This document shows positions 17,659 through 27,351 of a DNA stretch of 34,837 bases, in pieces. Origin of the DNA: Opacimonas sp964559075 (lineage in GTDB: Bacteria; Pseudomonadota; Gammaproteobacteria; Enterobacterales; Alteromonadaceae); the NCBI GenBank assembly GCA_964559075.1, contig CAZLGJ010000011.1:1-34837 (forward strand), read 5' to 3'. The notes beneath the pieces are model-generated. The model was not told the origin of the DNA. It did not search any database and saw nothing but the letters and a program-made list of their open reading frames with translations. Both the position numbers and the translations under genes were made by a program. Within the stretch, counting starts at the first letter, position 1. Each line of letters begins with the position of its first letter.

Positions 17659-18540
17659 ATGAAACCGATTTTCAACATTGGCCCATCCCTAGAGCTGCGT
17701 TTAGGCGCAGCCCTCATCTTGGCTGTGTCATTATTGATTGCCGATGGCGTGTATGAGTTTTCCAAGCCTTTTCGCGTAACCCTCAACGCCCTGGTGTACC
17801 CGGTTAAATTTGTCGCCACACTCCCTGGCGTATTGCTTGAGCAAAGCTCAGAGCGCCTCAAAACCCAATCAGATTTGTTAGAAGAGCGCACTCAGCTGAT
17901 CAATGAAGTGATGCTGCTGCGTGAAAAAGCCCAACGCTTTGCGATCTTAGAAGAAGAAAACATGCAGCTGCGCGACTTACTTGCCGCGCCGCTCGCCCCA
18001 GAATTTACCAAAATCATTGCCGAGCTCAGCGCCGTAGACAACAGCCCGTATTCGCAAAAAATTATCGTCAACAAAGGCGCGCTAGACGGTTTATTTATTT
18101 CGCAGCCGGTACTCGATGCCAACGGGATCGTCGGTCAAGTCACCGATGTCGCGCCAACGGATGCGCGGGTGCTGTTGATCACCGATATCTCCCATGCGAT
18201 CCCAGTGCGGGTTTTGCGCAACAATCTTAGCCTGATTGCCAACGGCACCGGTAATCTCGACCGCTTGAATGTCGATTATGTAGCCCACAGCGCCGATTTG
18301 CAAACGGGTGATGTGCTGATCAGCTCCGGGCTTGGCAACGTCTTTCCCGCTGGTTATCCCGTAGCTGTGGTTGACCAAATCATACGTGATGAAGGCAAGC
18401 AGTTTGCTACCGTCGATGCCACGCCGCTGGCTAATCTCGATCGCATTCGTTACTTGTTACTGCTCAATACACAAGCAGCTAACCTCGACCCAAGCCAATC
18501 CCGAGAACAAGTCAGAGAAGAGGCACAAAGCAATGATTAA
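17659..18540 (+). CDS. mreC: Cell-shape protein MreC
   Basis: This 293-aa bitopic inner-membrane protein has a hydrophobic segment near residues 10-32 (RLGAALILAVSLLIADGVYE), a coiled-coil around residues 65-112 (SERLKTQSDLLEERTQLINE and on), and the periplasmic beta-barrel MreC domain (VNKGALDGLFISQPVLDANG, GIVGQVTDVAPTDARVLLIT). It links MreB and MreD to the penicillin-binding protein that elongates the wall. It follows mreB by 15 bases and overlaps mreD by 8 bases. There is no strong ribosome site, so it may depend on coupling to mreB. Confidence 0.97.
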   Translation: MKPIFNIGPSLELRLGAALILAVSLLIADGVYEFSKPFRVTLNALVYPVKFVATLPGVLLEQSSERLKTQSDLLEERTQLINEVMLLREKAQRFAILEEENMQLRDLLAAPLAPEFTKIIAELSAVDNSPYSQKIIVNKGALDGLFISQPVLDANGIVGQVTDVAPTDARVLLITDISHAIPVRVLRNNLSLIANGTGNLDRLNVDYVAHSADLQTGDVLISSGLGNVFPAGYPVAVVDQIIRDEGKQFATVDATPLANLDRIRYLLLLNTQAANLDPSQSREQVREEAQSND

Positions 18541-19003
18541 TCGCTGGCATGTCCACCTTACATTGCTAGTATGTTTGGTGCTGGAGATCATTCCCATGCC
18601 ACTTGGCTTTAGCGCCTATCGCCCCGACTGGATCGTCATGGCCTTGGTGTTTTGGAACATGTTCTATCCACAGAACATCAATATCGGTATCGGCTTTTTG
18701 TATGGCCTAGCGCTGGATGTATTGTTGGGCTTTAGCTTGGGTATGCATGCGCTCGCGATAGTGTTAGTCATGTATGTGGCGTCAGTGCATCACTTGCGCA
18801 TGAAAAACTATTCGATTTGGCAACAGGCGGGCGTCATCGCACTGTATGCATCTTTCTACAATATGGTCCTTTTTTGGCTACAGCACTGGCTTAACGATGC
18901 CTTTTTTCATCTCAATTACTTCTTGCCGATCGCAATCACGATGTTTTTGTGGCCCTGGACCTTTTGGCTACTCAATCGCGTGCGCCGCGAAAAACTCACC
19001 TAA
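18533..19003 (+). CDS. mreD: Cell-shape membrane protein MreD
   Basis: This 156-aa very hydrophobic protein has about five membrane segments and the family's opening MINRWHVHLTLLVCLVLEII followed by FSAYRPDWIVMALVFWNMF. The frame is open further upstream, but the ATG at 18533 gives the standard length and overlaps the mreC stop (ATGATTAA), with a purine-rich AGAAGAGG ahead. MreD is the small membrane partner of MreC in the elongasome. It ends 13 bases before maf. Confidence 0.95.
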   Translation: MINRWHVHLTLLVCLVLEIIPMPLGFSAYRPDWIVMALVFWNMFYPQNINIGIGFLYGLALDVLLGFSLGMHALAIVLVMYVASVHHLRMKNYSIWQQAGVIALYASFYNMVLFWLQHWLNDAFFHLNYFLPIAITMFLWPWTFWLLNRVRREKLT

Positions 19004-19016
19004 ATAGGCTGACTCT

Positions 19017-19619
19017 ATGGCCATATTACAACAAGCTCACCCTTTTATTTTGGCCTCTGCCTCACCGCGTCGCGCGCAGTTACTCTCCCAGCTAGGACTG
19101 GATTTTGCCTGTGTACCAGCTGACATCGATGAGCGCCCGCTTGCCGACGAACATGCGTTGCCGTATGTGGAGCGGATGGCTCGCGAAAAAGCGACAAGCA
19201 TTGCGTCCATGCACCCTGAGACTTGGGTGTTGGGCAGCGACACCTGTATCGCTTGGCATGATGCCATTTTGGGCAAACCCGCAGGAAAAGCCGATGCGGT
19301 TGCCATGTTAATGCGCCTCTCAGGGCAGACCCATCAAGTATTAACCAGCGTGTGTTTGGTCAAAGGCTGCGGCGAACAGGTTGCTAGCCACCTCACGACT
19401 ATCTCGGCCAACGTAACGTTAGCGCCGATCACTGAACGTCAAGCCAATGCCTATTGGGACACCGGTGAACCTGCAGATAAAGCCGGTAGCTACGCCATTC
19501 AAGGCATTGGTGGAGCCTTTGTTGCGCACTGTGAGGGTAGTTATACAGGCATTGTTGGGTTACCATTGGTAGAAACCACGGCATTATTAACTCAGGTAGG
19601 AGTGGTCCATGAGTGCTGA
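19017..19619 (+). CDS. yhdE: Maf/YhdE-type nucleoside triphosphate pyrophosphatase
   Basis: This 200-aa Maf-fold house-cleaning enzyme most resembles the YhdE branch, which hydrolyses dTTP and UTP and some modified pyrimidine nucleotides to monophosphates. It shows the substrate-loop motif ILASASPRRAQLL, the conserved acid in LGSDTCIAW, the loop GKPAGKADAVAMLMRLSGQT, and DKAGSYAIQGIGGAFV. The gene lies between mreD and rng, a classic gammaproteobacterial order, and overlaps rng by 11 bases. The exact base preference cannot be read with certainty from the sequence. Confidence 0.95.
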   Translation: MAILQQAHPFILASASPRRAQLLSQLGLDFACVPADIDERPLADEHALPYVERMAREKATSIASMHPETWVLGSDTCIAWHDAILGKPAGKADAVAMLMRLSGQTHQVLTSVCLVKGCGEQVASHLTTISANVTLAPITERQANAYWDTGEPADKAGSYAIQGIGGAFVAHCEGSYTGIVGLPLVETTALLTQVGVVHEC

Positions 19620-21075
19620 ATTACTGATCAATGTCACCCCGTCAGAATCGCGTGTAGCATTGATTGAAAACGGGATATTACAAGAGATCCACATCGAGCG
19701 ACACACCAAAAAAGGCCTCGTTGGCAACATTTATCGCGGCAAAGTATCGCGGGTATTGCCAGGCATGCAGGCGGCGTTTGTCGACATTGGCTTGGATAAA
19801 GCGGCGTTTTTGCACGCCTCGGATATTGCTATCCACTCCGAAGTTGCCGAAGATGTTGCACCGAGCAATATTGCCACCAAAGACATCCGTGAATTAGTGC
19901 GCGAAGGCCAGCACATCGTTGTGCAAGTCGTCAAAGATCCCATCGGCACCAAAGGGGCGCGCTTAACCACTGACATTACCTTGCCCTCGCGATATTTAGT
20001 CTTCATGCCATCGGTGACCCATGTGGGGGTGTCGCAGCGCATCGAAGACGAAGAAGAGCGCACCAGACTCAAAGAGTTAGTCGCACCACTGTGTGATGAG
20101 CACGGCGGGTTTATTTTGCGCACCGCCGCAGAAGGTGTAAAAGCAGAAGAGATCCAGCAAGACGCGGCTTTTTTACGGCGCTTATGGGACAAAATCAAAG
20201 CCCGCAGCTCCACCCGCAAAATTCATGTGCTGCTTGAGGATCTGCCCTTAGCCAGACGCGTTATCCGCGATTTTACCGGTACCGTCATCGACAAGATCCT
20301 CATCGATTCAAAGCTCGCTTATCAGGAGCTAATTGATTTTACCGCCGAATATGTCCCAGAACTGTCGGATAAATTAGTGCTGTACACCGGTGAGCGGCCG
20401 ATTTTTGATTTGTATGATATCGAAAATGAAGCGCAGCGCGCTTTGTTGCGCCGCGTCGATCTTAAATCTGGCGGTTACCTCATTATCGATCAGACCGAGG
20501 CCATGACCACCATCGACATCAATACCGGCGCCTTTGTTGGACATCGCAACCTCGAGCAAACTATCTTCAATACTAACATCGAGGCCACCCAAGCCATTGC
20601 CAGACAGCTGCGTCTGCGCAATCTCGGCGGAATGATTTTAATTGATTTTATCGATATGGTGGAACCAGAGCACCAAAAACGCGTCTTACAGTCATTGACC
20701 TTAGCGTGTGCGAAAGATCGCGCTAAAATCAATATTTTAGGCTTTACTGCGCTAGGCTTAGTGGAAATGACGCGCAAGCGCACCCGCGAGAGTCTCGAAC
20801 ACGTGCTGTGTGACGAGTGCCCGGTTTGTCACGGACGCGGCACGGTCAAAACAGTCGAAACGGTGTGTTTTGAGATTATGCGGGAGATCGTGCGGGTCAA
20901 TCGCGCTTACGATGCGGATCAGTTTTTGGTCTACGCCGCACCTGCTGTTGCTGATACCTTGATGGGCGAGGAGTTTCCGATGCTAGCCGAGGTCGAAGCG
21001 TTTGTCGCTAAACAGATAAAGGTCCAAACCGAACACATGTATAGCCAAGATAAATTTGATGTCGTGATGATGTAA
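19609..21075 (+). CDS. rng: Ribonuclease G
   Basis: This 488-aa endoribonuclease of the RNase E/G family has an S1 domain near residues 38-125 (GNIYRGKVSRVLPGMQAAFV), the catalytic region with the metal-binding acids in TTIDINTG and MILIDFIDM, and the zinc-link CPVCHGRG that holds the dimers together. It lacks the long disordered C-terminal half of RNase E, so RNase G is the right name. It processes the 5' end of 16S rRNA and decays some mRNAs. Its start lies in the end of maf (ATGAGTGCTGA). Confidence 0.97.
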   Translation: MSAELLINVTPSESRVALIENGILQEIHIERHTKKGLVGNIYRGKVSRVLPGMQAAFVDIGLDKAAFLHASDIAIHSEVAEDVAPSNIATKDIRELVREGQHIVVQVVKDPIGTKGARLTTDITLPSRYLVFMPSVTHVGVSQRIEDEEERTRLKELVAPLCDEHGGFILRTAAEGVKAEEIQQDAAFLRRLWDKIKARSSTRKIHVLLEDLPLARRVIRDFTGTVIDKILIDSKLAYQELIDFTAEYVPELSDKLVLYTGERPIFDLYDIENEAQRALLRRVDLKSGGYLIIDQTEAMTTIDINTGAFVGHRNLEQTIFNTNIEATQAIARQLRLRNLGGMILIDFIDMVEPEHQKRVLQSLTLACAKDRAKINILGFTALGLVEMTRKRTRESLEHVLCDECPVCHGRGTVKTVETVCFEIMREIVRVNRAYDADQFLVYAAPAVADTLMGEEFPMLAEVEAFVAKQIKVQTEHMYSQDKFDVVMM

Positions 21076-21109
21076 CCATCCCATGACATAAGCATTATTA
21101 GGATTTCGC

Positions 21110-24100
21110 TTGCAAGCTGCGCCAACCAATCAATTCATCAACAAGAGCCTCGCGCTGTTGTGGCGCAGTGTGGCTGTGTGTTTAGTGCTAGTGGCAGTGC
21201 TTTTATCTGCTTTGCGCTTGGCGATCCCCCATGTCGGACACATCAACACCCATTTGACGCAATTTCTCTCCCAACAGCTTAATGCCCGTGTCAGCATTGG
21301 CCAATTGAGCGGCAGCTGGGATAGCGCTGGCCCTGCATTTATCCTCTCTAATGTGCACATCGAAGATGACGCCAACAACGTGTTTTCGGTCGCTGAACTG
21401 GAAATGAGTTTTAGTGTGCTTGATTCTTTGCAACAGCTGACTTTGGTGACCCATGAGTTTAGCTTGCAAGGGGCGCAACTAGACTTGCACACCACTCAGG
21501 ACGATGACGGTGATAACGATATGGCCTCGTTGACTCGTCTGTTGCGGACGCTGTTTATCGAGCAGCTTAATTACTTTGCTATCCAAGACATGCAGCTTCA
21601 TATTCATCAAGCACAGCGCAGCTTCATTGTTGAGCTTGTTGATATTCGCTGGCTCAATCGGGACAACAAACACAGCGGCAAAGGCTTTATTCGGCCACTT
21701 AGCGGTACGTCGCAACAGGACAACTTCGCGGCCTTATCCATCGCGCTAAGTGGCGGTGCCGATAATTTAGCGGGAACCATTTATGCCCAAGCTCAAGGCT
21801 TTCCCCTTGCGCCCATGCGCACTGAGATCAGCCAAGCCTTCACTATTGATACCCCAAAAAGTGCCGCAGGGGAGCTGTGGATCAGCCTTGATAACAACCG
21901 CGTTCAGCGCATTCAAGGTCATCTTGCTACCGACACATTGGCATTGACCTATCAACCAACAGATGGATCTAGCATGCGCCGTGAGACGTCCCTGTCACAT
22001 TTGGCTTTTGCTCTTAACCCCCACGTATCCCACTGGCAGTTAGACATTCCCGAGATACAGCTTCAGACTGACACACAAAGCGTCAATGCCGCGCTATCTG
22101 GAAAAGTATTGGCTGACGGACGCCTAGAGTTAGACTTGACCACGCCCGTTGCGCTTGACCAGCTCGCATCCATACTGCCGTTTGTTGGACCAGACCAGAG
22201 CTTGCCTGTGCAAGCCATCAGCGGTCGTTTAAGTGGTTTATCCATTCGCAAAAATAGCGACCTGCACTATCAGGCCGCGCTATCCCTCACAGGCCTTGGC
22301 TGGCAAAGCACAAGTATAGTCGGGGCGAACGAGCTCACACTGGATCTAGACTGGCAACAACAAGGTACTCAACAAATCATTGGCCTAGATCTGAATGGCG
22401 CTTCTGAGCAGCTGCTTACCAAGGACACCCTGCTTGCCGATAACCTCAGTTACGATGAACTTGAAGTTGCATTGCAAGCCAGTCACACTAGTGGACAACG
22501 CTGGCAATTAAATGATGCACAACTGCGTCTAGCCAGCGACATGCTCGATGCCAATGTGCGTGCCAGCTTTGTCGATACGCTAAGGGTCAGTGCTGAACTC
22601 GCGCCGGACACGGTGACCAATATTGTCGCGTTACTGCCTACCAAGCTCATGGGCAAAGATACCTATGCCTATTTACGCCGAGCTTTGAGCACGCCTACAC
22701 AAGCCGGTGTTGTCACTGACGCAACGCTGTCATGGAACGGCCACCCGCAAGATTTTCCGTTTACTGAGCCGGGTACGGGTGAGTTTGTTGCCCAAGTCAG
22801 TATTCGCGATGCGGAGTTTGCCTTTGCGCGCGAATGGCCAATGCTTTCCGAGCTTGATATTGATTTGACCTTTCGCAATGACGATCTGCTGATGACGGCG
22901 CCTCGAGCCAAACTGCTCAATGTCGACGTCGCGCAGATGCAAGCCACCATCCCCGGTTTACGCAGCGACTCTATTTTGACCATTGAGGCAAGTGCTGCAG
23001 GCAGTGGCTTTGCGCTGACCGAAGTGATGCAGCAATCGATGCTCAATAATTCACTGGGGCGCGTATTGAGCGAGAACGTGATCGTCTCAAATGCACTAGC
23101 AACAGACCTCAATCTGCATATTCCGTTAACCGGCAGAGATGTGGTTGCCACGGGGGAGCTGCACTTTGACGATAACTACATTTTGTTGGCCGATATTGAT
23201 ACCAATCTGACCAAGGTCAACGGTAGCCTGCAGTTCGTCAATGAACAAATCAGCGCACAAGGATTAACGGCTCGCCTGCTCGATCAACCGGTTGACATTG
23301 CCCTAGCATTAGATGCGAGTAAAGACGGCTACGGCGGCGACATTGCGCTTGCTGGCGATTTTGCACTGCCACCGCTGGCGGCGCAATTACATCCCGATTA
23401 TGAGTCATTGGTTAGCGGTGGCGCAAAGTGGGACGCCAAGGTTGCATTAGACTTCCCCACAGGCAAGGATTTTGCTTACCGCGTCGATCTCAATGCAGCC
23501 TTAGACAATGCCATATTTGACCTACCAATGCCTTTTGCGCAACACCAAGAGTTGACTTTTAGTATGCAGGGAGCTGCACAATTTAGTCAGGTTAACCTGC
23601 AGGTGGATGACAACATTCATTTTAGCGGCACCTTACCTCACGCTGAACGTCAGTTCTCGCGAGCGCACCTGCGCTTGGGGGATATGCACATGCAAAATAT
23701 CGGCACTGGCTTTAGCATCGCCGCCGGCGTTGATCATATTGATAGCGCACATTGGTACCGCATTATTGATACCTTGATAACGGCAACAGGCGCTGCCAAA
23801 AAGCCATTATTTAGCGCACCAGAGCGGATCTTCATTGCTGCCACCACCGCATCTGTGGCAGGCCAAGTTTTACACGACATCGATGCCCAAGTTAAACAGC
23901 AAAGTGACAACTGGCAGCTGCGGTTAAATGCGACCGAAACGCGCGCTAAAGTAAATTTTTATAACGATTGGCTAGGGGCTGGGATCGCCATTGACGCCGA
24001 TTTTATCACCCTGCCTCAGTGGCAACATGACGACGCGGCTTCCAGCAGTGATGTTCAGATTGACTGGGCGGCACTGGAACTGCCGCCGCTGACATTTAGC

Positions 24101-25033
24101 TGCCAGCGCTGCGACATCTTGGCCAACCAACTCGGGCAGGTCAATCTTAAAATCGATCCAATCAGCGGCGGCATGGCAATCAATCAACTGCAAATCAGTA
24201 CCAACACCGGCACGCTTAATGCCTCTGGTACCTGGCAATATGCCACCGACTCAGCGCTCGGCTTTACCGAACTCTCAGGCCAGCTAGATGCGTCTGATTT
24301 TGGCGAGTTTTTACAAGGCTTTCAATTTGATTCAGGCATCGTTGACTCAAGCGCAGAGTTTAGCTTTGACCTGCGTTGGCAAGACTCCCCCATCGACTTT
24401 AATTTTGCCAACCTCTATGGCGATGTCGCTTGGGAGTTATCCGATGGCTACCTTACCGAAGTCAGTGACAAAGGCTCGCGGATCTTTACTTTGGTTTCTT
24501 TAGACTCGCTGATCCGCAAACTCAGCTTGGATTTTCGCGACGTGTTTGCGCAAGGCTTCTTTTATGATGAAATTGCCGGCACACTCAGTATCGAGCAAGG
24601 TGTAGCCAACACCCAGGATACCGTAGTGGATGGTGGCGCGGGTGAAATCGAAATCACTGGCTTCAGCGATTTGGTTGCCCAAGAACTGAATTACAACGTG
24701 TCATTTACCCCAGATGTGACAGGCAATTTGCCTGCATTGATGTATTTTATGGTGAGCCCGCCCACGGCCATTGCGGCCATCGCCGTTAACCAAGTGCTGA
24801 CCGAAGCCAAAGTGTTTTCTAACATCAATTATGCGGTGAAAGGGCCATTCGATGAGCCTATCATCACTGAGCTTGGACGCACCAGTGCCGATATTCAGCT
24901 ACCTGCCCGCATCGTTAATCCACTGCCGCTCGACCCTGAGCGTCCGCTTTCTGCCATTGACGGCCAAGGTCTGCCGATGCTCACGCCCGCACCGTCTCGC
25001 CAGCCCGAGCTACCAAAAGGTGAAACGCAATGA
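21110..25033 (+). CDS. yhdP: AsmA-like phospholipid transport protein YhdP (TTG start)
   Basis: This 1307-aa protein has one N-terminal membrane helix (about residues 17-38) and a very long periplasmic part of beta-rich repeats ending in the AsmA/DUF3971-like region (FDEPIITELGR near the end). Family knowledge: YhdP, TamB and YdbH form hydrophobic grooves bridging inner and outer membrane and carry phospholipids outward. The frame has no suitable ATG; a TTG at 21110 with TTAGGA about 6 bases upstream is the likely start. The product has the size of E. coli YhdP (about 1270 aa). It follows rng by 34 bases and its TGA overlaps the next ATG. Confidence 0.93.
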   Translation: MQAAPTNQFINKSLALLWRSVAVCLVLVAVLLSALRLAIPHVGHINTHLTQFLSQQLNARVSIGQLSGSWDSAGPAFILSNVHIEDDANNVFSVAELEMSFSVLDSLQQLTLVTHEFSLQGAQLDLHTTQDDDGDNDMASLTRLLRTLFIEQLNYFAIQDMQLHIHQAQRSFIVELVDIRWLNRDNKHSGKGFIRPLSGTSQQDNFAALSIALSGGADNLAGTIYAQAQGFPLAPMRTEISQAFTIDTPKSAAGELWISLDNNRVQRIQGHLATDTLALTYQPTDGSSMRRETSLSHLAFALNPHVSHWQLDIPEIQLQTDTQSVNAALSGKVLADGRLELDLTTPVALDQLASILPFVGPDQSLPVQAISGRLSGLSIRKNSDLHYQAALSLTGLGWQSTSIVGANELTLDLDWQQQGTQQIIGLDLNGASEQLLTKDTLLADNLSYDELEVALQASHTSGQRWQLNDAQLRLASDMLDANVRASFVDTLRVSAELAPDTVTNIVALLPTKLMGKDTYAYLRRALSTPTQAGVVTDATLSWNGHPQDFPFTEPGTGEFVAQVSIRDAEFAFAREWPMLSELDIDLTFRNDDLLMTAPRAKLLNVDVAQMQATIPGLRSDSILTIEASAAGSGFALTEVMQQSMLNNSLGRVLSENVIVSNALATDLNLHIPLTGRDVVATGELHFDDNYILLADIDTNLTKVNGSLQFVNEQISAQGLTARLLDQPVDIALALDASKDGYGGDIALAGDFALPPLAAQLHPDYESLVSGGAKWDAKVALDFPTGKDFAYRVDLNAALDNAIFDLPMPFAQHQELTFSMQGAAQFSQVNLQVDDNIHFSGTLPHAERQFSRAHLRLGDMHMQNIGTGFSIAAGVDHIDSAHWYRIIDTLITATGAAKKPLFSAPERIFIAATTASVAGQVLHDIDAQVKQQSDNWQLRLNATETRAKVNFYNDWLGAGIAIDADFITLPQWQHDDAASSSDVQIDWAALELPPLTFSCQRCDILANQLGQVNLKIDPISGGMAINQLQISTNTGTLNASGTWQYATDSALGFTELSGQLDASDFGEFLQGFQFDSGIVDSSAEFSFDLRWQDSPIDFNFANLYGDVAWELSDGYLTEVSDKGSRIFTLVSLDSLIRKLSLDFRDVFAQGFFYDEIAGTLSIEQGVANTQDTVVDGGAGEIEITGFSDLVAQELNYNVSFTPDVTGNLPALMYFMVSPPTAIAAIAVNQVLTEAKVFSNINYAVKGPFDEPIITELGRTSADIQLPARIVNPLPLDPERPLSAIDGQGLPMLTPAPSRQPELPKGETQ

Positions 25034-25872
25034 CTATGCCACAGCCCGTTGAGCTTGTCGCCATACAGCTTGTCTCTGAGCCCGATGTAGCGGTCAATCT
25101 CGCCGCGGTAGAAACCCAATTACAGCAATGGGCGGGGCAACGTGAATCAGAGATACCTGCCTTGGTCGTGTTGCCTGAGTGTTTTGCGTATTTTGGAGGA
25201 CGCGACCGCGACGCCTTGTCACTGTTAGCCCCAGAACAACAGCAAGCGCTACTCAAATGGTGTTGCGATACCGCCCGTGATTTTGGTGTGTGGCTAGTGA
25301 CCGGTTCATTGCCAACCCCATCAGCAGAGCCTGACAAAATGTACGCCACCTGTTTGCTCATCGATCCCACAGGCCAAATTATTGGTCAATACCACAAAGG
25401 ACATTTGTTTGATGTGCAGGTAGCCGACAACACCTCTACCTACAGTGAATCGGCGACCACGACTGCGGGAGATGACTCCGTTACAATAGATTCAGAGTTA
25501 GGCAGGATTGGGTTAGCCATCTGTTATGACTTACGCTTTAGCGGCCTGTTTCAGGCAATGAGTGCAAAAAATCCCCTTGATGTCATTGTGTTACCGGCGG
25601 CTTTTACCTACACTACAGGTAAAGCACATTGGCATACGCTGTTAGCGGCACGTGCGATTGAATACCAGTGTTATGTCGTCGCAGCCGACCAAGGTGGCAC
25701 CCACGCTAACGGTCGTGAGACCTTTGGCCACTCTGTCATTTATTCTCCGTGGGGAGAGCAGTTGACATCTCTTGCACAAGGGCCGGGATGGATCAGTGCG
25801 ATCACCGACCCCAAGGCATTATCAAAGATCAGAAATGCCATTCCCATGGCGCAACACCGTCGAACGTTTTAG
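25030..25872 (+). CDS. Nitrilase-superfamily amidohydrolase (deaminated-glutathione amidase-like)
   Basis: This 280-aa carbon-nitrogen hydrolase has all three catalytic residues visible: Glu about 50 in VVLPECFAYFGG, Lys about 123 in YHKGHLFDV, and Cys about 165 in GLAICYDLRFSGLF. The DVQVAD and YDLRF surroundings fit the Nit1/NitA branch, which hydrolyses deaminated glutathione as metabolite repair. The gene sits between yhdP and tldD, overlapping yhdP by 4 bases (ATGA) and ending 8 bases before tldD. Other amide substrates cannot be ruled out. Confidence 0.92.
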   Translation: MTMPQPVELVAIQLVSEPDVAVNLAAVETQLQQWAGQRESEIPALVVLPECFAYFGGRDRDALSLLAPEQQQALLKWCCDTARDFGVWLVTGSLPTPSAEPDKMYATCLLIDPTGQIIGQYHKGHLFDVQVADNTSTYSESATTTAGDDSVTIDSELGRIGLAICYDLRFSGLFQAMSAKNPLDVIVLPAAFTYTTGKAHWHTLLAARAIEYQCYVVAADQGGTHANGRETFGHSVIYSPWGEQLTSLAQGPGWISAITDPKALSKIRNAIPMAQHRRTF

Positions 25873-25880
25873 GAGAAGTT

Positions 25881-27329
25881 GTGAATTTAGCCACCGTACA
25901 AGCCCATTTGTTAGATGCGTCTGATATCAGTACCACGCACATCAGCCAAACATTTGATTTGTTATCACAACATCACGTGGATTATGCTGACCTGTACTTT
26001 CAATCCTCGCAACACGAGGCTTGGGTGTTAGAGGATGGGATCATCAAAAACGGCAGTTACAACATTGAACGCGGCGTAGGCGTGCGCGCCATCAGCGGTG
26101 AAAAAACCGGCTTCGCCTACTCTGACGACATCAACCTGATTGCCCTCCAAGACGCGGCCAAAGCGGCGCGCAGCATCGCCCCTAAACAAAACGTGACCCA
26201 ACAGGTCATGCCGCTGCAAGCGCGTGAAACCGCCATGCTGTACATGACGGATAACCCTTTAGCCAAGATGGCAGAGGCTGAGAAAATCGCCCTACTTAAA
26301 GCCTGTGACAGCTACATTCGTGCTCAAGCACCAAACGCGGAGCAGGTATCTGTGTCAGTCACCGGCGTCTATGAAGAAATTTTGATTGCCGCGACAGACG
26401 GTACTTTTGCGGCTGATGTGCGTCCGTTGATCCGCCTGAATGTGTCGGTGCTGCTAGAAGAAAACGGGCGCCGCGAGCGCGGTGGCTCAGGTGCGGGTGG
26501 CCGCTATGCCTATGATTATTTTACTGCACAGGACAACGGTGTGCCGTTTTATCAAACCGTTGCCGATAGTGCACTGCACATGGCTCGCATTAATCTGCAA
26601 GCCGAAGACGCACCCGCTGGCAACATGCCGGTCGTGTTGGGTGCTGGGTGGCCTGGCGTGCTGCTGCATGAAGCAGTAGGGCATGGCTTGGAAGGTGATT
26701 TTAACCGCAAAGGTGCCTCGACCTTCTCGGGTCGTATTGGCGAGCAAGTAGCAGCCAAGGGGGTTACTGTGGTGGATGATGGCACCATGCCGGATCGTCG
26801 CGGCTCATTGAGCATTGATGATGAAGGCACGCCGGCAGGATATAACGTCTTGATTGAAGATGGGATCTTGCGCGGCTATATGCAGGATAAACACAACGCC
26901 AGCTTGATGGGCGTGGCCCCAACGGGCAACGGGCGTCGTGAGTCGTATGCACACCTGCCGATGCCGCGCATGACCAACACCTACATGCTCGGTGGCGAAC
27001 ATGAGCCTGGCGATATTATTAGCAGCGTTAAGCACGGGATCTACGCGCCAAACTTTGGCGGAGGACAGGTCGACATTACCTCGGGTAAGTTTGTGTTTTC
27101 GACCTCAGAAGCGTACCTGATTGAAAACGGCAAAATTTCTACGCCCATCAAAGGCGCGACCTTAATCGGTAACGGCCCTGAAGCGATGGGCCGAGTGTCG
27201 ATGATTGGTAACGACATGTGCCTTGACCAAGGCGTTGGCGTATGCGGTAAAGACGGACAAAGTGTGCCGGTAGGCGTGGGTCAACCAACACTAAAAGTGG
27301 ATGAATTAACGGTGGGTGGCACCCAATAA
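25881..27329 (+). CDS. tldD: Metalloprotease subunit TldD (GTG start)
   Basis: This 482-aa protein carries the HExxxH zinc motif (LLHEAVGHGLEGD, residues about 263-268) and the TldD signatures GVGVRAISGEKTGFAYSD, GAGGRYAYDYF and GNGRRESYAHLPMPRMTNTY. TldD pairs with PmbA/TldE to form a heterodimeric protease that degrades unfolded peptides and, in E. coli, matures microcin B17 and degrades the CcdA antitoxin. The frame extends upstream into the nitrilase gene, but the GTG at 25881 with AGGAGAAG 5 bases before it gives almost exactly the E. coli length. Its partner gene is at 27944, beyond an opposite-strand gene. Confidence 0.96.
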   Translation: MNLATVQAHLLDASDISTTHISQTFDLLSQHHVDYADLYFQSSQHEAWVLEDGIIKNGSYNIERGVGVRAISGEKTGFAYSDDINLIALQDAAKAARSIAPKQNVTQQVMPLQARETAMLYMTDNPLAKMAEAEKIALLKACDSYIRAQAPNAEQVSVSVTGVYEEILIAATDGTFAADVRPLIRLNVSVLLEENGRRERGGSGAGGRYAYDYFTAQDNGVPFYQTVADSALHMARINLQAEDAPAGNMPVVLGAGWPGVLLHEAVGHGLEGDFNRKGASTFSGRIGEQVAAKGVTVVDDGTMPDRRGSLSIDDEGTPAGYNVLIEDGILRGYMQDKHNASLMGVAPTGNGRRESYAHLPMPRMTNTYMLGGEHEPGDIISSVKHGIYAPNFGGGQVDITSGKFVFSTSEAYLIENGKISTPIKGATLIGNGPEAMGRVSMIGNDMCLDQGVGVCGKDGQSVPVGVGQPTLKVDELTVGGTQ

Positions 27330-27351
27330 GGGGACCACCTGTAAATTTGCA

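Noticed and set aside
25749..25880. N-terminal extension of TldD into the nitrilase gene
   Set aside because: The GTG at 25881 has a strong ribosome site and gives the standard length; the upstream part is a shadow of the nitrilase frame.
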